From Lachnospiraceae bacterium (GTDB lineage: Bacteria > Bacillota > Clostridia > Lachnospirales > Lachnospiraceae), in the NCBI GenBank assembly GCA_910574745.1, contig CAJTCE010000002.1, positions 233,254 through 297,253 of the forward strand: a DNA stretch of 64,000 nt, written 5' to 3'. Numbering within the stretch: the first letter of the stretch is position 1; each line of letters starts with the position of its first letter. Position numbers and translations under genes: made by a program. A model generated the notes under the pieces. That model saw only the letters and a program-made list of their open reading frames with translations. It made no database searches and was not told the DNA's origin. Below, one piece after another: positions 1 to 9,554 of this stretch.

Positions 1-3000
1 TTGGTAAATGTCAGTGATTTATCAATATACTGTGTCCAATCATTGTCAACAGGTTCAAATGAAACATATTGGATGCTGTCAGCACCTTCTACCCTTGTAT
101 AGCCGGTAGGAGCTTTTACTTCTGTGACCATATATTCCCCATAAGGTAGTCCTTTAATAATAGCTTTTCCATCGTCGTCTGTTACAAAAACAGCATTTAC
201 AGAAACACTGTTTTCTGTAGTGATTTCAGCTCTTTCAGCATCTATTTTAATTCCTTTTAATTCATTGTTGTCCGTCGAATAATTGTTAGAAACGTCCGTT
301 TTGTTTTCATCATCATAATCCATATTATCATCTTCATATACAGATAAATCTAAATCTGATAATTTTTTATACTGTGTTGACGATTCTCCTCTTTGAAGAG
401 TGATAAGGTCTCCTTTTTTATATATAATGACACCTTCTCTGTCTTTTATGTCTTCTGCTGCCTGTATAATATACCAAGCTCCAGGGAGATTCTTTTCTGT
501 ATAAGTTATGGATTCAATAATTTTTCCACTGGAATCATATGTAACTTCTGCTACTTCTCCGGATTTTGTAATTTCCAAACGGCCTTTTTGTGCTGTATTA
601 TTAAATACATTATCCAGAACATCATTATCTGCGTTATTAGATACACGGATGGTTTTATCTGCTGTATTGAATTCTGAAGGGACTGTCACATCATATGATT
701 TTCTGTCAGCATCAATAGATGATTCGCTGACTGTTGAGGCATTAATCCAGTCTCCAAAATAACCAGATGGTGTTTTTGTTTCAACAATTTTAAAATGTCC
801 CTTATTTATATCAGAATAAATAAGCCAGTCTGTAGACAAATAGGTATCAGAATCTTCGTTGTAAATAACTTGTATCAAATTATCTGTTAGATCAGGTCCA
901 TATACTCCATACCGGCCTTCTGTTGTCTCAAAATAATAAGGCCTGTAATTTGAAAAATCGTCTTTATTTCCAGTTCCGACATATTCATAAACAGTAAAAA
1001 CAGCGTCCGTTAAGATACTTCCTGTTACGTCGTCTGTTTTGATAAGGTCAACCATAACACGATTAGGATCGTTTGTGAATATTCCACTTACTTTATATGC
1101 ATCCTGATTTGTCTTGTAATCCAGAAGAGAATAGCCTTTTATAGCTTCTTCTCGAATTTCATATTGCAAAGTATTTCCATCTTCGTCATAATAGATTAAA
1201 GGCGCTTCTTTTACCTGGTTTCGTTTTGTAAACCGTGCAAGGTAGTCAGTTCCGGAATCAGCATTTTCTTTTGCAACGATGATGTCTCCACCATCTCTTG
1301 TATAATTTAATCTGTGCAGGCTAAATGTAACAGATTCGCCTTCTGCTCCTGTTACAGTCCATAATTTTGTTGTTCCAGAATATTCGTCGTCTCTTCCACC
1401 TGGATTCTGTGCGTCAATAACCCCATATTTTAAGTAAGGTGTTGTTGTTCTTACAGAGCGAGTCTGCCCCGATAATGTACCGTTTTGAATTTTATAATCC
1501 AGTTTACATCCTCCGGCCGCATCATTGTTTGTTTCATAAAACAAAGTTTTTCCATAATCTGAATATCTATATTCATCCTTTAATCTTACATTAATTGTTC
1601 TTGTAATGGTATTGGATGTACCAGTACTGTTTCCATTAGCATTATTTTTGGAATCACTATCTCCAATGTCCCATGTAACAGAGTTATTTTCTGTATTGAT
1701 GGTTCCGTTGTCAGATGCGCTGACAATTTCCCATTTATCTGATACGTAATCTGTAAGGGTACGGTTTGTTGCGTAGGTGTATGATCCTGAAGCAGTTGCG
1801 TTGTCAAATAATTGTTTAAAAGTATTGCTGGTATATCCATTTTCGGCTGATAAAGTGGCACAATTATTGGTAATATAGTTTCTTAAATATAAAGTGTTAT
1901 TATTAACACTATCACCGTAATTTCCAGAAGCCCCAACATAAATTCCAGAAATATTAACTGAATCTGCATATGAAGTAAGTCTAAGACCTCTAGCCCATTC
2001 ATCTGCAGTTGTATTGTTAGCTCCGTTTTGAATAGATGATGCTGTTATATCATTTCCTATTCCAAGGTCTGATGCTAAGCCGTCAGTAATAAAAAATACT
2101 ACGACAGGGACATTTTCATATGCAGTCCCCTCTCGTGAGGTAGTTAAATAATAGGCAAGTTGGAGAGGTGGGTAATAAGCTGTCATTCCTCCGGCATTTG
2201 TTGTCATTTTTCCTAATAATGCAGATTTTTCAGTTGATATATTTCTAAAATTGGTAAAATTTGTGATACCATATTGTGAAAAATCAACAGTGCTTGTCTC
2301 AGGAGTTGCTTTTCTTGTAATGCTGCTTGGCCCAATATTATATTCTAATTTTCCTGTAATACTTGAAAGTCCCGGATCATTTTGTCTATTGATTTTTCCA
2401 TCATATCTGTATGATGAATATTCATCTCCAAATTTGTAAAATGCCACACGAGAATGTAAAGCAGCTGGTTTATCTGTATCAGAAAGTTTTGCTACTTCAT
2501 TTTGGTCATATGCTTCGATACTATCTAAAATATGCCTGGATAAATCGATTTCAGCATCTATTCGTCCAAAGCATCCGTCGGAATATTGGTGACAATGCAT
2601 AATATAGGTTTCATGAGCTGCATTTTCAAATTCTGCATAATGGCCAATATGTGTTCCGCTTTCGTTATAGTGGTAGTTCCATAATCCATCTGTACTGCTA
2701 AAACCAAGTGTAGCGGAGTTTAAATAGTAATAGTGGTCTTTTATAAATTCTATCCCATTATAATTTCCTGTTTCAATACATCTTCCATACATAAAAGCAT
2801 CCAGATGGAATTTTGCGGTTCCCAGTTGGTAATAATGGTTGTTATTAAGGCATGTAGATTGTCCGCTTAACCAACTTCCAACTAATTCGTTATATTGGAA
2901 ATCGAGGCATACACTGTCAGAACGATCTACGATGATAATATAATCAATAGGGGAATATACCCTATATGCGGTATCCTGTTCTGTAATTGTAATAGTTGCC

Positions 3001-3209
3001 AGACCATCCTCAATGTTTGTCCATTTAGCGCTTTTATTAATTGTTGCACCTGGTTCTGTTTCTGATACGTTTGTCCAGTTATGGCTTCCGGATGTCGATA
3101 CAGGATATGTATCTGCTGCACTTACTTCTAAACTGCAGGTGGCCAGTGATATAAAAATTATTACTGAGACAATTGCCTTTTTAAATAATTCCTGGATTTT
3201 TCTTTTCAT
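1..3209 (-). CDS. vWA/CnaB surface adhesin, C-terminus beyond the window edge
   Basis: A large secreted adhesin resembling pilus-tip proteins of Gram-positive bacteria; its 3' end lies outside the window, leaving about 1,069 codons. It starts with a basic stretch and hydrophobic signal segment (residues 1-31). A von Willebrand A domain begins near residue 90 with the MIDAS motif DRSDS (DxSxS), followed by a Gly-Gly-Met-Thr loop and a hydrophobic strand ending in ITDG. After it come SpaA/CnaB-type repeats, recognisable by VTEVKAPTGY near the left edge. By family these domains form isopeptide bonds and end in a sortase signal, which cannot be checked here. The start ATG overlaps the upstream stop as ATGA, so translation is probably coupled. 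The sortase B two genes upstream is the likely anchoring enzyme. The reading frame was read by hand and is open throughout. Confidence 0.85.
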   Translation of the reverse strand, partial: MKRKIQELFKKAIVSVIIFISLATCSLEVSAADTYPVSTSGSHNWTNVSETEPGATINKSAKWTNIEDGLATITITEQDTAYRVYSPIDYIIIVDRSDSVCLDFQYNELVGSWLSGQSTCLNNNHYYQLGTAKFHLDAFMYGRCIETGNYNGIEFIKDHYYYLNSATLGFSSTDGLWNYHYNESGTHIGHYAEFENAAHETYIMHCHQYSDGCFGRIDAEIDLSRHILDSIEAYDQNEVAKLSDTDKPAALHSRVAFYKFGDEYSSYRYDGKINRQNDPGLSSITGKLEYNIGPSSITRKATPETSTVDFSQYGITNFTNFRNISTEKSALLGKMTTNAGGMTAYYPPLQLAYYLTTSREGTAYENVPVVVFFITDGLASDLGIGNDITASSIQNGANNTTADEWARGLRLTSYADSVNISGIYVGASGNYGDSVNNNTLYLRNYITNNCATLSAENGYTSNTFKQLFDNATASGSYTYATNRTLTDYVSDKWEIVSASDNGTINTENNSVTWDIGDSDSKNNANGNSTGTSNTITRTINVRLKDEYRYSDYGKTLFYETNNDAAGGCKLDYKIQNGTLSGQTRSVRTTTPYLKYGVIDAQNPGGRDDEYSGTTKLWTVTGAEGESVTFSLHRLNYTRDGGDIIVAKENADSGTDYLARFTKRNQVKEAPLIYYDEDGNTLQYEIREEAIKGYSLLDYKTNQDAYKVSGIFTNDPNRVMVDLIKTDDVTGSILTDAVFTVYEYVGTGNKDDFSNYRPYYFETTEGRYGVYGPDLTDNLIQVIYNEDSDTYLSTDWLIYSDINKGHFKIVETKTPSGYFGDWINASTVSESSIDADRKSYDVTVPSEFNTADKTIRVSNNADNDVLDNVFNNTAQKGRLEITKSGEVAEVTYDSSGKIIESITYTEKNLPGAWYIIQAAEDIKDREGVIIYKKGDLITLQRGESSTQYKKLSDLDLSVYEDDNMDYDDENKTDVSNNYSTDNNELKGIKIDAERAEITTENSVSVNAVFVTDDDGKAIIKGLPYGEYMVTEVKAPTGYTRVEGADSIQYVSFEPVDNDWTQYIDKSLTFT

Positions 3210-4045
3210 TTTTTAGTCTCCTCTCCTGTGTTAGGTGTTATAAATTGATTATGTTCAATTAAGTATGTTTCTAATAACTGTACGGACATATTGTATTTCA
3301 TATCTTCAAATTGTGTATTTTTGTCCATTGTAAGTTGTTCATTTACTTCATCATCTGTAGGATAAATATCTTCAATTTGAATAATAGTATTCATGATGTA
3401 ACGCTGCAGTATCCATCTTTTAACCGTCTGATCTATATAATCATTTATGTCTATTCCATACATTAATTGCACATATTCAGCTGCTGAACTACATGCATTT
3501 CGTTCTGCAATAGCAGTTAATTCTGACATAAGATATTCGGCATTTTTATCGTATAATTGCTGGTCATATGAAAGCAGTTCGGAGTTATCTGTTACAACAT
3601 CCATTAAAGCTGCTGCCTTTTGGAAATTTAATATTGTTTCGTTATATTTGTTTACACTGTCCTGGGCCAGTTTTTCTAATTCTTCAAAAGAAGAGACATT
3701 ATCAAAGTGTGAAGTTACATATTCATCTGTTGCCTCCGGTATTTCTCCTTCATCAGCAATATTTGTAAGAATTTCATTTATATATGAATCAGTATCTTTT
3801 AATTCTGGTTCATGGTACAAAACAGTTAAATCTTTGTATTCTGAAAGACGTATGTATTCGTCTTCGTAAATAACATCCAAGGAGTCAGATGCTGTATTGT
3901 TTTTGTTTTCGATTAAGCCAGATGAGCTTATAGTATTTTCGGGTTGTTTTTCTTTGTAGTTTTCGTTTGTAGACTTTTGATTGGTACAAGCACATAGAGT
4001 TAATAATGCTATGAGCAGTAATCCATAAAAAAAAGATTTTTTCAT
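3206..4045 (-). CDS. surface lipoprotein, possibly trigger-factor/SurA-like
   Basis: A predicted lipoprotein of about 279 residues. The start was set at the ATG after AAGGAGAGATATT; an in-frame start further upstream would lack a signal peptide. The N-terminus (MKKSFFYGLL) leads to a lipobox-like LCAC, with the second cysteine as lipidation site, then a low-complexity Asn/Ser/Lys linker. The body is helical and acidic, and the segment YIRLSEYKDLTVLYHEPEL recalls how trigger-factor-like lipoproteins begin, so an extracytoplasmic folding helper for the adhesin encoded next is plausible but only inferred. It overlaps the adhesin start by ATGA and has its own promoter at 4077-4105. Confidence 0.7.
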   Translation of the reverse strand: MKKSFFYGLLLIALLTLCACTNQKSTNENYKEKQPENTISSSGLIENKNNTASDSLDVIYEDEYIRLSEYKDLTVLYHEPELKDTDSYINEILTNIADEGEIPEATDEYVTSHFDNVSSFEELEKLAQDSVNKYNETILNFQKAAALMDVVTDNSELLSYDQQLYDKNAEYLMSELTAIAERNACSSAAEYVQLMYGIDINDYIDQTVKRWILQRYIMNTIIQIEDIYPTDDEVNEQLTMDKNTQFEDMKYNMSVQLLETYLIEHNQFITPNTGEETKK

Positions 4046-4076
4046 AATATCTCTCCTTAAATTATACTTTAAAAAC

Positions 4077-4105
4077 ATAATACACCTTTTATATGATGCA
4101 ATCAA
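4077..4105 (-). promoter_or_regulatory. promoter with GGTGTATTAT box, lipoprotein-adhesin unit
   Basis: On the minus strand, TTGATT (4100-4105), a 17-nt spacer and TATTAT (4077-4082). The bases before the -10 form the GGTGTATTAT box shared with promoters at 16921, 25479, 30809 and 41465. Confidence 0.65.
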
Positions 4106-4167
4106 ACCATTTTTATTATTTTTATCTAAATATCTATTTAAACAATCTGGTAATAGTAGAAGTGTTG

Positions 4168-4299
4168 TTAGCAATCAATGCCGTGTTCTTGATGCCATTT
4201 TGTATGGCAGAGGTCGCACCATGTAATCAGATTATCAGGATCATCTGTTCCACCTTGTTCTATAGGTTTTTTATGATGTAAGTGTAATATACATGATAT
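4168..4299 (-). pseudogene. HNH endonuclease remnant (C-terminal part only)
   Basis: Translation of the minus strand gives a C-terminal HNH piece: LHLHHKKPIEQGG, then DNLITWCDLCH and a final WHQEHG before a stop at 4168-4170. The His-His, Asn and Cys-x-x-Cys pattern is that of small HNH nucleases of mobile DNA. The N-terminal half is missing: upstream in this frame the ORF merges into the out-of-frame sortase gene, and no ribosome site precedes it. It is best read as debris of an inserted HNH gene between the sortase and lipoprotein genes. Confidence 0.55.
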
Positions 4300-4300
4300 T

Positions 4301-5014
4301 TTACTTCTCCTGTGCAATGACCAGAAAACGGTCTGTTTTCCCGTAACAAGTTGATAATACCAGAGTTCGCTTATTATCACTTAACTCTATTCCTGTTTCA
4401 TATAGCTTATTTTCATCAATAGCAGTTTTATAATTATGATAGCTCTCCGTGGTATCAAAGTAGATATCATATGCAATGTCATCTGCTTCGGCAATATATA
4501 CTGCAATAATTGAATATTCTTTAATACCATAAAAAGTATATATTTTAATAACCGGATGTTCTCTATAATAGGTATAAGATTTGTATTTATGTAGACCATT
4601 GAACATGGAACCATCTTTCATGTTATGTCCATATATTATGGTGGATAAATCTGTAAAACGCCCATCATTTCTATAATCCATAAAAATGCATCCTGATTTG
4701 CTTTTGTTCTTATAAAAATCCATTGATAAGTAATATTCGTTATCGGATGTCTTTACAACAGGATAATTAATCATGGAATTTTCTATTTTTATCCAACCTA
4801 TGATTTCTGGGTTTATAAGCGATAATGCATATAGGTCTACAAAATCTGATTCATTTGTAGCTTCAGTATTGGTATATTGTTGGATAAGTTCTTTATATTC
4901 ATTGCGGGCTGTCTTATATTCCTTTATATATCTGATTAAAAAGAATGCTGCGGTTCCTATCATAATAATCATGATAATATAAAAAATGGTGTCTTTTATA
5001 ATCTCTTTTTTCAT
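4301..5014 (-). CDS. class B sortase
   Basis: A membrane-anchored cysteine transpeptidase that would attach surface proteins to peptidoglycan or polymerise pilins. Residues 8-30 are a single membrane segment (class B topology, N-terminus in). The catalytic residues are visible: His in YGHNM (about residue 127), Cys in LSTCYG (about 223) and Arg in TDRFLV (about 228). The 237-residue length is normal for SrtB. A start at 5014 is supported by an AGGAAG ribosome site. It lies between the Tad-like genes and the lipoprotein/adhesin pair, so the vWA/CnaB adhesin is the obvious substrate; the sorting signal is off-window. Confidence 0.92.
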   Translation of the reverse strand: MKKEIIKDTIFYIIMIIMIGTAAFFLIRYIKEYKTARNEYKELIQQYTNTEATNESDFVDLYALSLINPEIIGWIKIENSMINYPVVKTSDNEYYLSMDFYKNKSKSGCIFMDYRNDGRFTDLSTIIYGHNMKDGSMFNGLHKYKSYTYYREHPVIKIYTFYGIKEYSIIAVYIAEADDIAYDIYFDTTESYHNYKTAIDENKLYETGIELSDNKRTLVLSTCYGKTDRFLVIAQEK

Positions 5015-5034
5015 AATAAATTCTTCCTGTAATG

Positions 5035-6045
5035 TTAATAATCAACACAGTATTGACATGGAAAGTAAGATTGTGATGCAGCTGAAGTATCACTGTACGC
5101 ATAACCTTCAAAATTACCTTCATTTATTCCTGGGCATGTACTGTCTTTGTGATAATACATATCGGATGTCAATAAAAAGCGGTTTGTTCTTTTTACTTCT
5201 GCACCTGCCATTGCGTATATGTTTATGGTTTTTAAACCATTCTGTGTTTGACTACCTTGTAAAAAACCAAGTATAGTTGGTCCTTCCAATGCCCGTTGCC
5301 AATCCTCTCCTTTTATTTCTGGAATTTCAAAAGTATATTGCATACCATACTTATCTAAAGTGTTATTATATTCATTAATATAATATTCGAGATCACTCTG
5401 GGTTTTGTTTGTGATTATATTTGCCTTGTGTGTGTAGAATGCTTTTTTATTTTCTTCTGTTGAAACATCAAGAAAATTCAGTTCCTCCGGAGCTTTAAAA
5501 TATTCCCACACAGAATTTGGATCTCCGGATTTGTATTCGCCTGTTTCCTGGTTTGTTATGGATATTTGGTTATTTAAATAATATCTGATAAAATAAGTTC
5601 CTTGTCCGGAACCAGATGGTACTTCTACTGTCTCTCCCCATGTATTTAATGTTGTTGTTATGGGTGTAATAACTTTATACCCAGTTGAGTCTACTGTGAT
5701 ATCAAGATAACGAATGTAATAACCTCCATTATCAATTAGACAGATTGCCGGTACTTGAAATGGAATAGTATCTTCTACGGTAGTATTTTTAGCATTAAAA
5801 CTAAGAGTAAGGGATTTATAAAATGCATTAAATGCGTTTTCCCTCTTTTTTTCTGTTGTAAAAACGCCTTCATCCTCGTAATCTGTTACTGTTTTCATTG
5901 CATCTTCACATGCTGCTGTAATATAAGAAGTATATTTTGTTTCTATGATGCTGCCATATTCATTCAAACTTGTCCTATAATTTAAGATTGCAAAAATGCA
6001 TAAAAAACCGATAAAGAAAAATAATATGTATTCTGAAAATTTCAT
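5035..6045 (-). CDS. Tad-locus protein with N-terminal membrane anchor
   Basis: A 336-residue protein with one N-terminal hydrophobic helix (residues 4-22) and a large extracytoplasmic domain. No family is recognised with certainty; position and topology resemble the TadE/TadG class of minor pseudopilins. The C-terminus holds a cysteine cluster (TCPGI and PCQYC) that may bind metal or form disulfides. It is one of four consecutive genes here with the same design, in one transcription unit with the Tad ATPase and membrane platform. Confidence 0.6.
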   Translation of the reverse strand: MKFSEYILFFFIGFLCIFAILNYRTSLNEYGSIIETKYTSYITAACEDAMKTVTDYEDEGVFTTEKKRENAFNAFYKSLTLSFNAKNTTVEDTIPFQVPAICLIDNGGYYIRYLDITVDSTGYKVITPITTTLNTWGETVEVPSGSGQGTYFIRYYLNNQISITNQETGEYKSGDPNSVWEYFKAPEELNFLDVSTEENKKAFYTHKANIITNKTQSDLEYYINEYNNTLDKYGMQYTFEIPEIKGEDWQRALEGPTILGFLQGSQTQNGLKTINIYAMAGAEVKRTNRFLLTSDMYYHKDSTCPGINEGNFEGYAYSDTSAASQSYFPCQYCVDY

Positions 6046-6055
6046 GACATTCTCC

Positions 6056-6595
6056 TTACTGTGCTACATTTCCTACATGTCCACCATAAGTAGTTAATAT
6101 TTTTTTCCCGTTACCAGTGGAAGATATAAAACTTAATATTTTAGTGCCAAAAGTATCGGATTCATTTTGTATAGTAACCTGAAGATAATCTCCATTATTC
6201 ATTTTGTACTTATTATTTACGCTATATGCCGATTCTGATGTTTCTGTATAAAAAAGAACTGCTTCTATTTCATCTTTGAAGAAGTCATTATATACTACAT
6301 CATATTCTCCGGTAAAAACGCCTTCATCATTATATCTTGGAACCACGACACGCTTAGAATGTGTGATGGATATGTTGTAAATAATTTCTGTATTATCAAG
6401 TTGTTCGATCATCTTTAGATAATTTTGTGTGCTTATATACCCGGTGCTTCTTGATTCGTTTACGAATTCCTGAACACAATCATCTACATATGTCTGTACA
6501 GAATTATCCAGTTTTTGTGATATAACTAAAGTTGGCATATAGAATAAAAAAAGCATACCCAATATTATAACTGCGATTTTTGAAAAATCTTCCAT
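6056..6595 (-). CDS. Tad-locus pseudopilin-like membrane protein
   Basis: About 179 residues starting at MEDFSKIAV; the start at 6595 follows GGGGAAT, and the longer frame overlaps the previous gene. Residues 5-27 are a membrane helix followed by an extracytoplasmic alpha/beta domain. The sequence NDEGVFTGEYDVVYND resembles nothing named. Its neighbours have the same topology, suggesting a TadE/F-like minor pilin role in the pilus built by TadA/B/C, but that is inference. Confidence 0.55.
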   Translation of the reverse strand: MEDFSKIAVIILGMLFLFYMPTLVISQKLDNSVQTYVDDCVQEFVNESRSTGYISTQNYLKMIEQLDNTEIIYNISITHSKRVVVPRYNDEGVFTGEYDVVYNDFFKDEIEAVLFYTETSESAYSVNNKYKMNNGDYLQVTIQNESDTFGTKILSFISSTGNGKKILTTYGGHVGNVAQ

Positions 6596-6611
6596 TATTC
6601 TTATTCCCCAC

Positions 6612-7007
6612 TTAATTTTGTTTTGTGTAAATAATTTTTGCGATACCATTGTCCGTGCTGCTTACATACTCTCTTTTATATGTATTACCTGTCAGGTCAA
6701 TGTCTTTTGGACCTTTGATATGCTGCTTTAACATATTAATAATTTCTGGTGTTAAATCCGTGCCATCTAATCGGATTGTTATCTCATTATCTGATGAAAG
6801 AATTTCGTACCATACTTCTGATTGTGTTAAAGAGGAAGGGCGTTCAACTCCTTCGTGGTTAAAAACATTAGTATGTTCCATTCTCTTATCCATTGTATAA
6901 TCAGAAAATGATATTGCAGCATTTGATAATTTAAATAGCAGGAATATTGCTGCCATAGAGACAACAACATATCCTACTACTTCTAAAAATCTGTTTATTT
7001 CTTCCAT
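6612..7007 (-). CDS. small membrane-anchored Tad-locus protein
   Basis: About 131 residues from MEEINRFLEV; the in-frame upstream Met falls inside the previous gene. There is one N-terminal helix (residues 9-32), then a hydrophilic domain. It begins 4 nt after the stop of the preceding gene and has only a weak ribosome site, so translational coupling is likely. No conserved function is recognised; a minor pilin or assembly role is inferred from context. Confidence 0.55.
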   Translation of the reverse strand: MEEINRFLEVVGYVVVSMAAIFLLFKLSNAAISFSDYTMDKRMEHTNVFNHEGVERPSSLTQSEVWYEILSSDNEITIRLDGTDLTPEIINMLKQHIKGPKDIDLTGNTYKREYVSSTDNGIAKIIYTKQN

Positions 7008-7011
7008 GATA

Positions 7012-7449
7012 TTATTGTTTTGTAAATGTGATTCCAATGATGGCATCTGTATTGGAATCCCTTTCTACTTTTCCAATAAACATAGAAGATGGATTAATAT
7101 AATTTGCATCACTTTTTTTCTTCGCATCTATCGCTGAAGTGGATACTTCATTTAAACTGGCATCCCTGTTATAGTATGTAGTATTGGAACCAATGACTAC
7201 ACAAATATATAATTCGTCTTTTGCATGTTTTTTAATTACATTTACCACTTCACTTCCAGATACAGTTACAGCATCGTATTGGGTATATTCTGACTCCATC
7301 AGAGAATTATTCATTTCATTTGTTTTGGAAATGGCAAGTTGTGCATTATCAGCCTGCGAGGTATATGCTGAATATACAAATGAAATCAGTAATAAGGCTA
7401 ATGAAATACCTCCTACAATTAAAAGTGCCTTTGATATGGTTTCTCCCAT
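7012..7449 (-). CDS. small membrane-anchored Tad-locus protein, pilin candidate
   Basis: A 145-residue protein with a strongly hydrophobic N-terminal helix (residues 8-29) followed by an Asn/Ser-rich outer domain. Placed directly downstream of the TadB-TadC gene, it is a candidate major or minor subunit. There is no canonical Flp prepilin cleavage motif (Gly followed by Glu-Tyr), and no prepilin peptidase gene is in the window, so processing by such an enzyme is not supported. Confidence 0.55.
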   Translation of the reverse strand: MGETISKALLIVGGISLALLLISFVYSAYTSQADNAQLAISKTNEMNNSLMESEYTQYDAVTVSGSEVVNVIKKHAKDELYICVVIGSNTTYYNRDASLNEVSTSAIDAKKKSDANYINPSSMFIGKVERDSNTDAIIGITFTKQ

Positions 7450-7505
7450 TTTTAAATTCCTCCTTAATATAAATGATCATGTTAATTTTGTTGTTTATAT
7501 TGTTT

Positions 7506-9554
7506 TTATAATACTGTGTAATCAAGTAATGACATCATTTCCATACTGTATCTCACAAATGGTACCATTAACTGCATTATGATAAGGTATGCTAATGGTA
7601 CGAAACATAAGATTTTGGCAAGAGATGATTTATTATCCATTACTTTTTTATTGTCAAGTTGTCTTTTTTGAATATAGTAAGCTCTATCTGTGTCGATTTC
7701 ATCAAAAGCTTCTTTTACGCCAACAGCATCAACAGATAGTAATTTATCACAAAATCTTCTGAAAGCCGGATAGGTTTCTTTTGCTTTCATATTACTCATT
7801 GCTGATTCTTCCCCTCTTTCCAGTTCAAGGATGCATTCCTGTATAGATGTTTTAAAACAGTATGAAAAGCGTTCCATCCACTCGAGAATAGTGTTTATTG
7901 TAACTCCCTCATTGTTCATCAAAATTAAAATAATAGTTTCAAACTGATTTACTTCATCAGCCATAGACTGTGAAAATATTTTTTTTCTGTAAAGAAGTAT
8001 CCAGTATGGAATATAATATCCTGTAATTGCTGCTACCAATGATATTAGAAGAAAATAATATTTGTAATATACTTTTTGATATTCAGTTATTCGTTTTATT
8101 ACTACAGAAGAAATCATGTCAGCATAGGTTTCATCGGTAATTTCTGTTGTTTGTGAAATTTCTTTTGTTAAATTTTCCTGCGATTGAAGTTTGCTGTTTC
8201 GCTTTTCTTTAACCATCATTTGAGTAATTTCTTGCATAGATTTTCTATATTCTGGAGAAGGCAGAATAGATGTTGTATAGGATGTTGTAAAATCCGTTAA
8301 CAAAGTTGCTCTCTCTCGACTGTTAGATATAAAGAATAAGATGTTCACCGTGAACAAAATTATAATGCCGTAGATAACACGCTTTAATAAAAATTGTTTT
8401 GGTGTAATTTCGTCTCCTATTAACTTTAAAGAATCTCCAATTCTTTGGTTTTTTGTATAATTCCTATTGATCTCTTTGTTTAGTAATGCAGAGATAAAAG
8501 GGATAGTTGCCAATTTTTCAATTAATATGTGTTTCTTTTTTTCTTCTTTTCTTGAGTTTTTTAATGCCTGCAATAATTGATAACATATTATTGTAATAGG
8601 TATTAATAAAATTGTTACTATAGTGCCTGCTAATCCCTTGTACCATGATGTGATTTCCGGAATATTGGAAGTTACCCATATTTCTGTCGGTTTCAATAAA
8701 AATATGGGAAATAATGCAACAAATATCTGACCAGAAAATTTATAATCATTTTCCTCCTTTTTCAATATATCAATATCTAGTTCTTCCTTAAGGTAGTTAA
8801 GACTTTTTAAAAAATTACTTTTTTCTTTTGTATCTTCCCCATATTCCATAACTGAACTTCCGATTGCAACAAATGTTGTAAAAAATCGGTTAGGAGAATT
8901 GTCCGAATAATTACTTGCTGCTATTTTTACATCTGAAGATGAAAAAATTTCATAAAATTTTGTTGCATGTAAGGCTATTTCCTTTGGCAGATGATCAAGG
9001 GTATTGTATACTGCCTGGTCAGGACATGGACAATCGTGATAATAATGCCTTACATCTGATATAAAATCACCAAATTGCTTAAGTAATTTATACTCCATAT
9101 TTTCATATTGTTTATTGATATATTCTGAGAATAATATATAAGTCATTGTTATTCCTATCAGCATATATAATAAATCAAATCCTGTAATAATGTTAAATGT
9201 AATAATTGCAATAAAACATAATATTGCCAATATAAAAGAGTTTAGCATTATTTTGGTAGATTTTTTAACGATTGCTATATGATCTGCTGGATAAATCATT
9301 TCTATTCTTTTAGTAACTTTTGAATAATAATTTTTTATACCAGGAGTTTTACTAAATATGTTAGTAAAAATTCTTAAGTAATCCTTTTTTCCATTTCCAT
9401 AATTAATGGTCCTTAATGCCTTACTTTTTCTTTTATTTTTCTTAATTATCACTATGTAGATAGTGCTAGTAATGATAAAAACCAACAAAAGAAATATTGA
9501 TAACATTTTTTGTGTTATAGATATTCCAAAAAGAGAAAAACTTATTATCATCAA
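7506..9554 (-). CDS. fused TadB-TadC-type inner-membrane platform protein
   Basis: A 682-residue polytopic protein, about twice a single TadB or TadC, with two type II secretion F-like halves. Membrane helices are seen near residues 9-35, 95-145, 265-335, 395-415, 500-530 and 650-670. The second half has the typical TadC stretch MADEVNQFETIILILM and a Glu-rich cytoplasmic loop. By family it forms the platform on which TadA works. It overlaps the ATPase gene by ATGA at 9551-9554. One parS-like palindrome (8343-8355) is embedded in the coding sequence. The call rests on topology, loop pattern and the neighbouring ATPase. Confidence 0.8.
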   Translation of the reverse strand: MMIISFSLFGISITQKMLSIFLLLVFIITSTIYIVIIKKNKRKSKALRTINYGNGKKDYLRIFTNIFSKTPGIKNYYSKVTKRIEMIYPADHIAIVKKSTKIMLNSFILAILCFIAIITFNIITGFDLLYMLIGITMTYILFSEYINKQYENMEYKLLKQFGDFISDVRHYYHDCPCPDQAVYNTLDHLPKEIALHATKFYEIFSSSDVKIAASNYSDNSPNRFFTTFVAIGSSVMEYGEDTKEKSNFLKSLNYLKEELDIDILKKEENDYKFSGQIFVALFPIFLLKPTEIWVTSNIPEITSWYKGLAGTIVTILLIPITIICYQLLQALKNSRKEEKKKHILIEKLATIPFISALLNKEINRNYTKNQRIGDSLKLIGDEITPKQFLLKRVIYGIIILFTVNILFFISNSRERATLLTDFTTSYTTSILPSPEYRKSMQEITQMMVKEKRNSKLQSQENLTKEISQTTEITDETYADMISSVVIKRITEYQKVYYKYYFLLISLVAAITGYYIPYWILLYRKKIFSQSMADEVNQFETIILILMNNEGVTINTILEWMERFSYCFKTSIQECILELERGEESAMSNMKAKETYPAFRRFCDKLLSVDAVGVKEAFDEIDTDRAYYIQKRQLDNKKVMDNKSSLAKILCFVPLAYLIIMQLMVPFVRYSMEMMSLLDYTVL
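8343..8355. promoter_or_regulatory. parS-like palindrome GTTCACCGTGAAC (site 1)
   Basis: Exact GTTCACNGTGAAC inside the TadB-TadC coding region, flanked by T and A. It reads as FTVN in the protein, a different codon phase from the other coding copies. Confidence 0.7.

Noticed and set aside
3447..3869. Plus-strand ORF of 140 codons
   Set aside because: Lies fully opposite the lipoprotein gene, which has signal peptide, lipobox and ribosome site.
7012..7449. Canonical Flp/type IV prepilin
   Set aside because: No Gly-x(4)-Glu-Tyr cleavage motif and no prepilin peptidase gene in the window.
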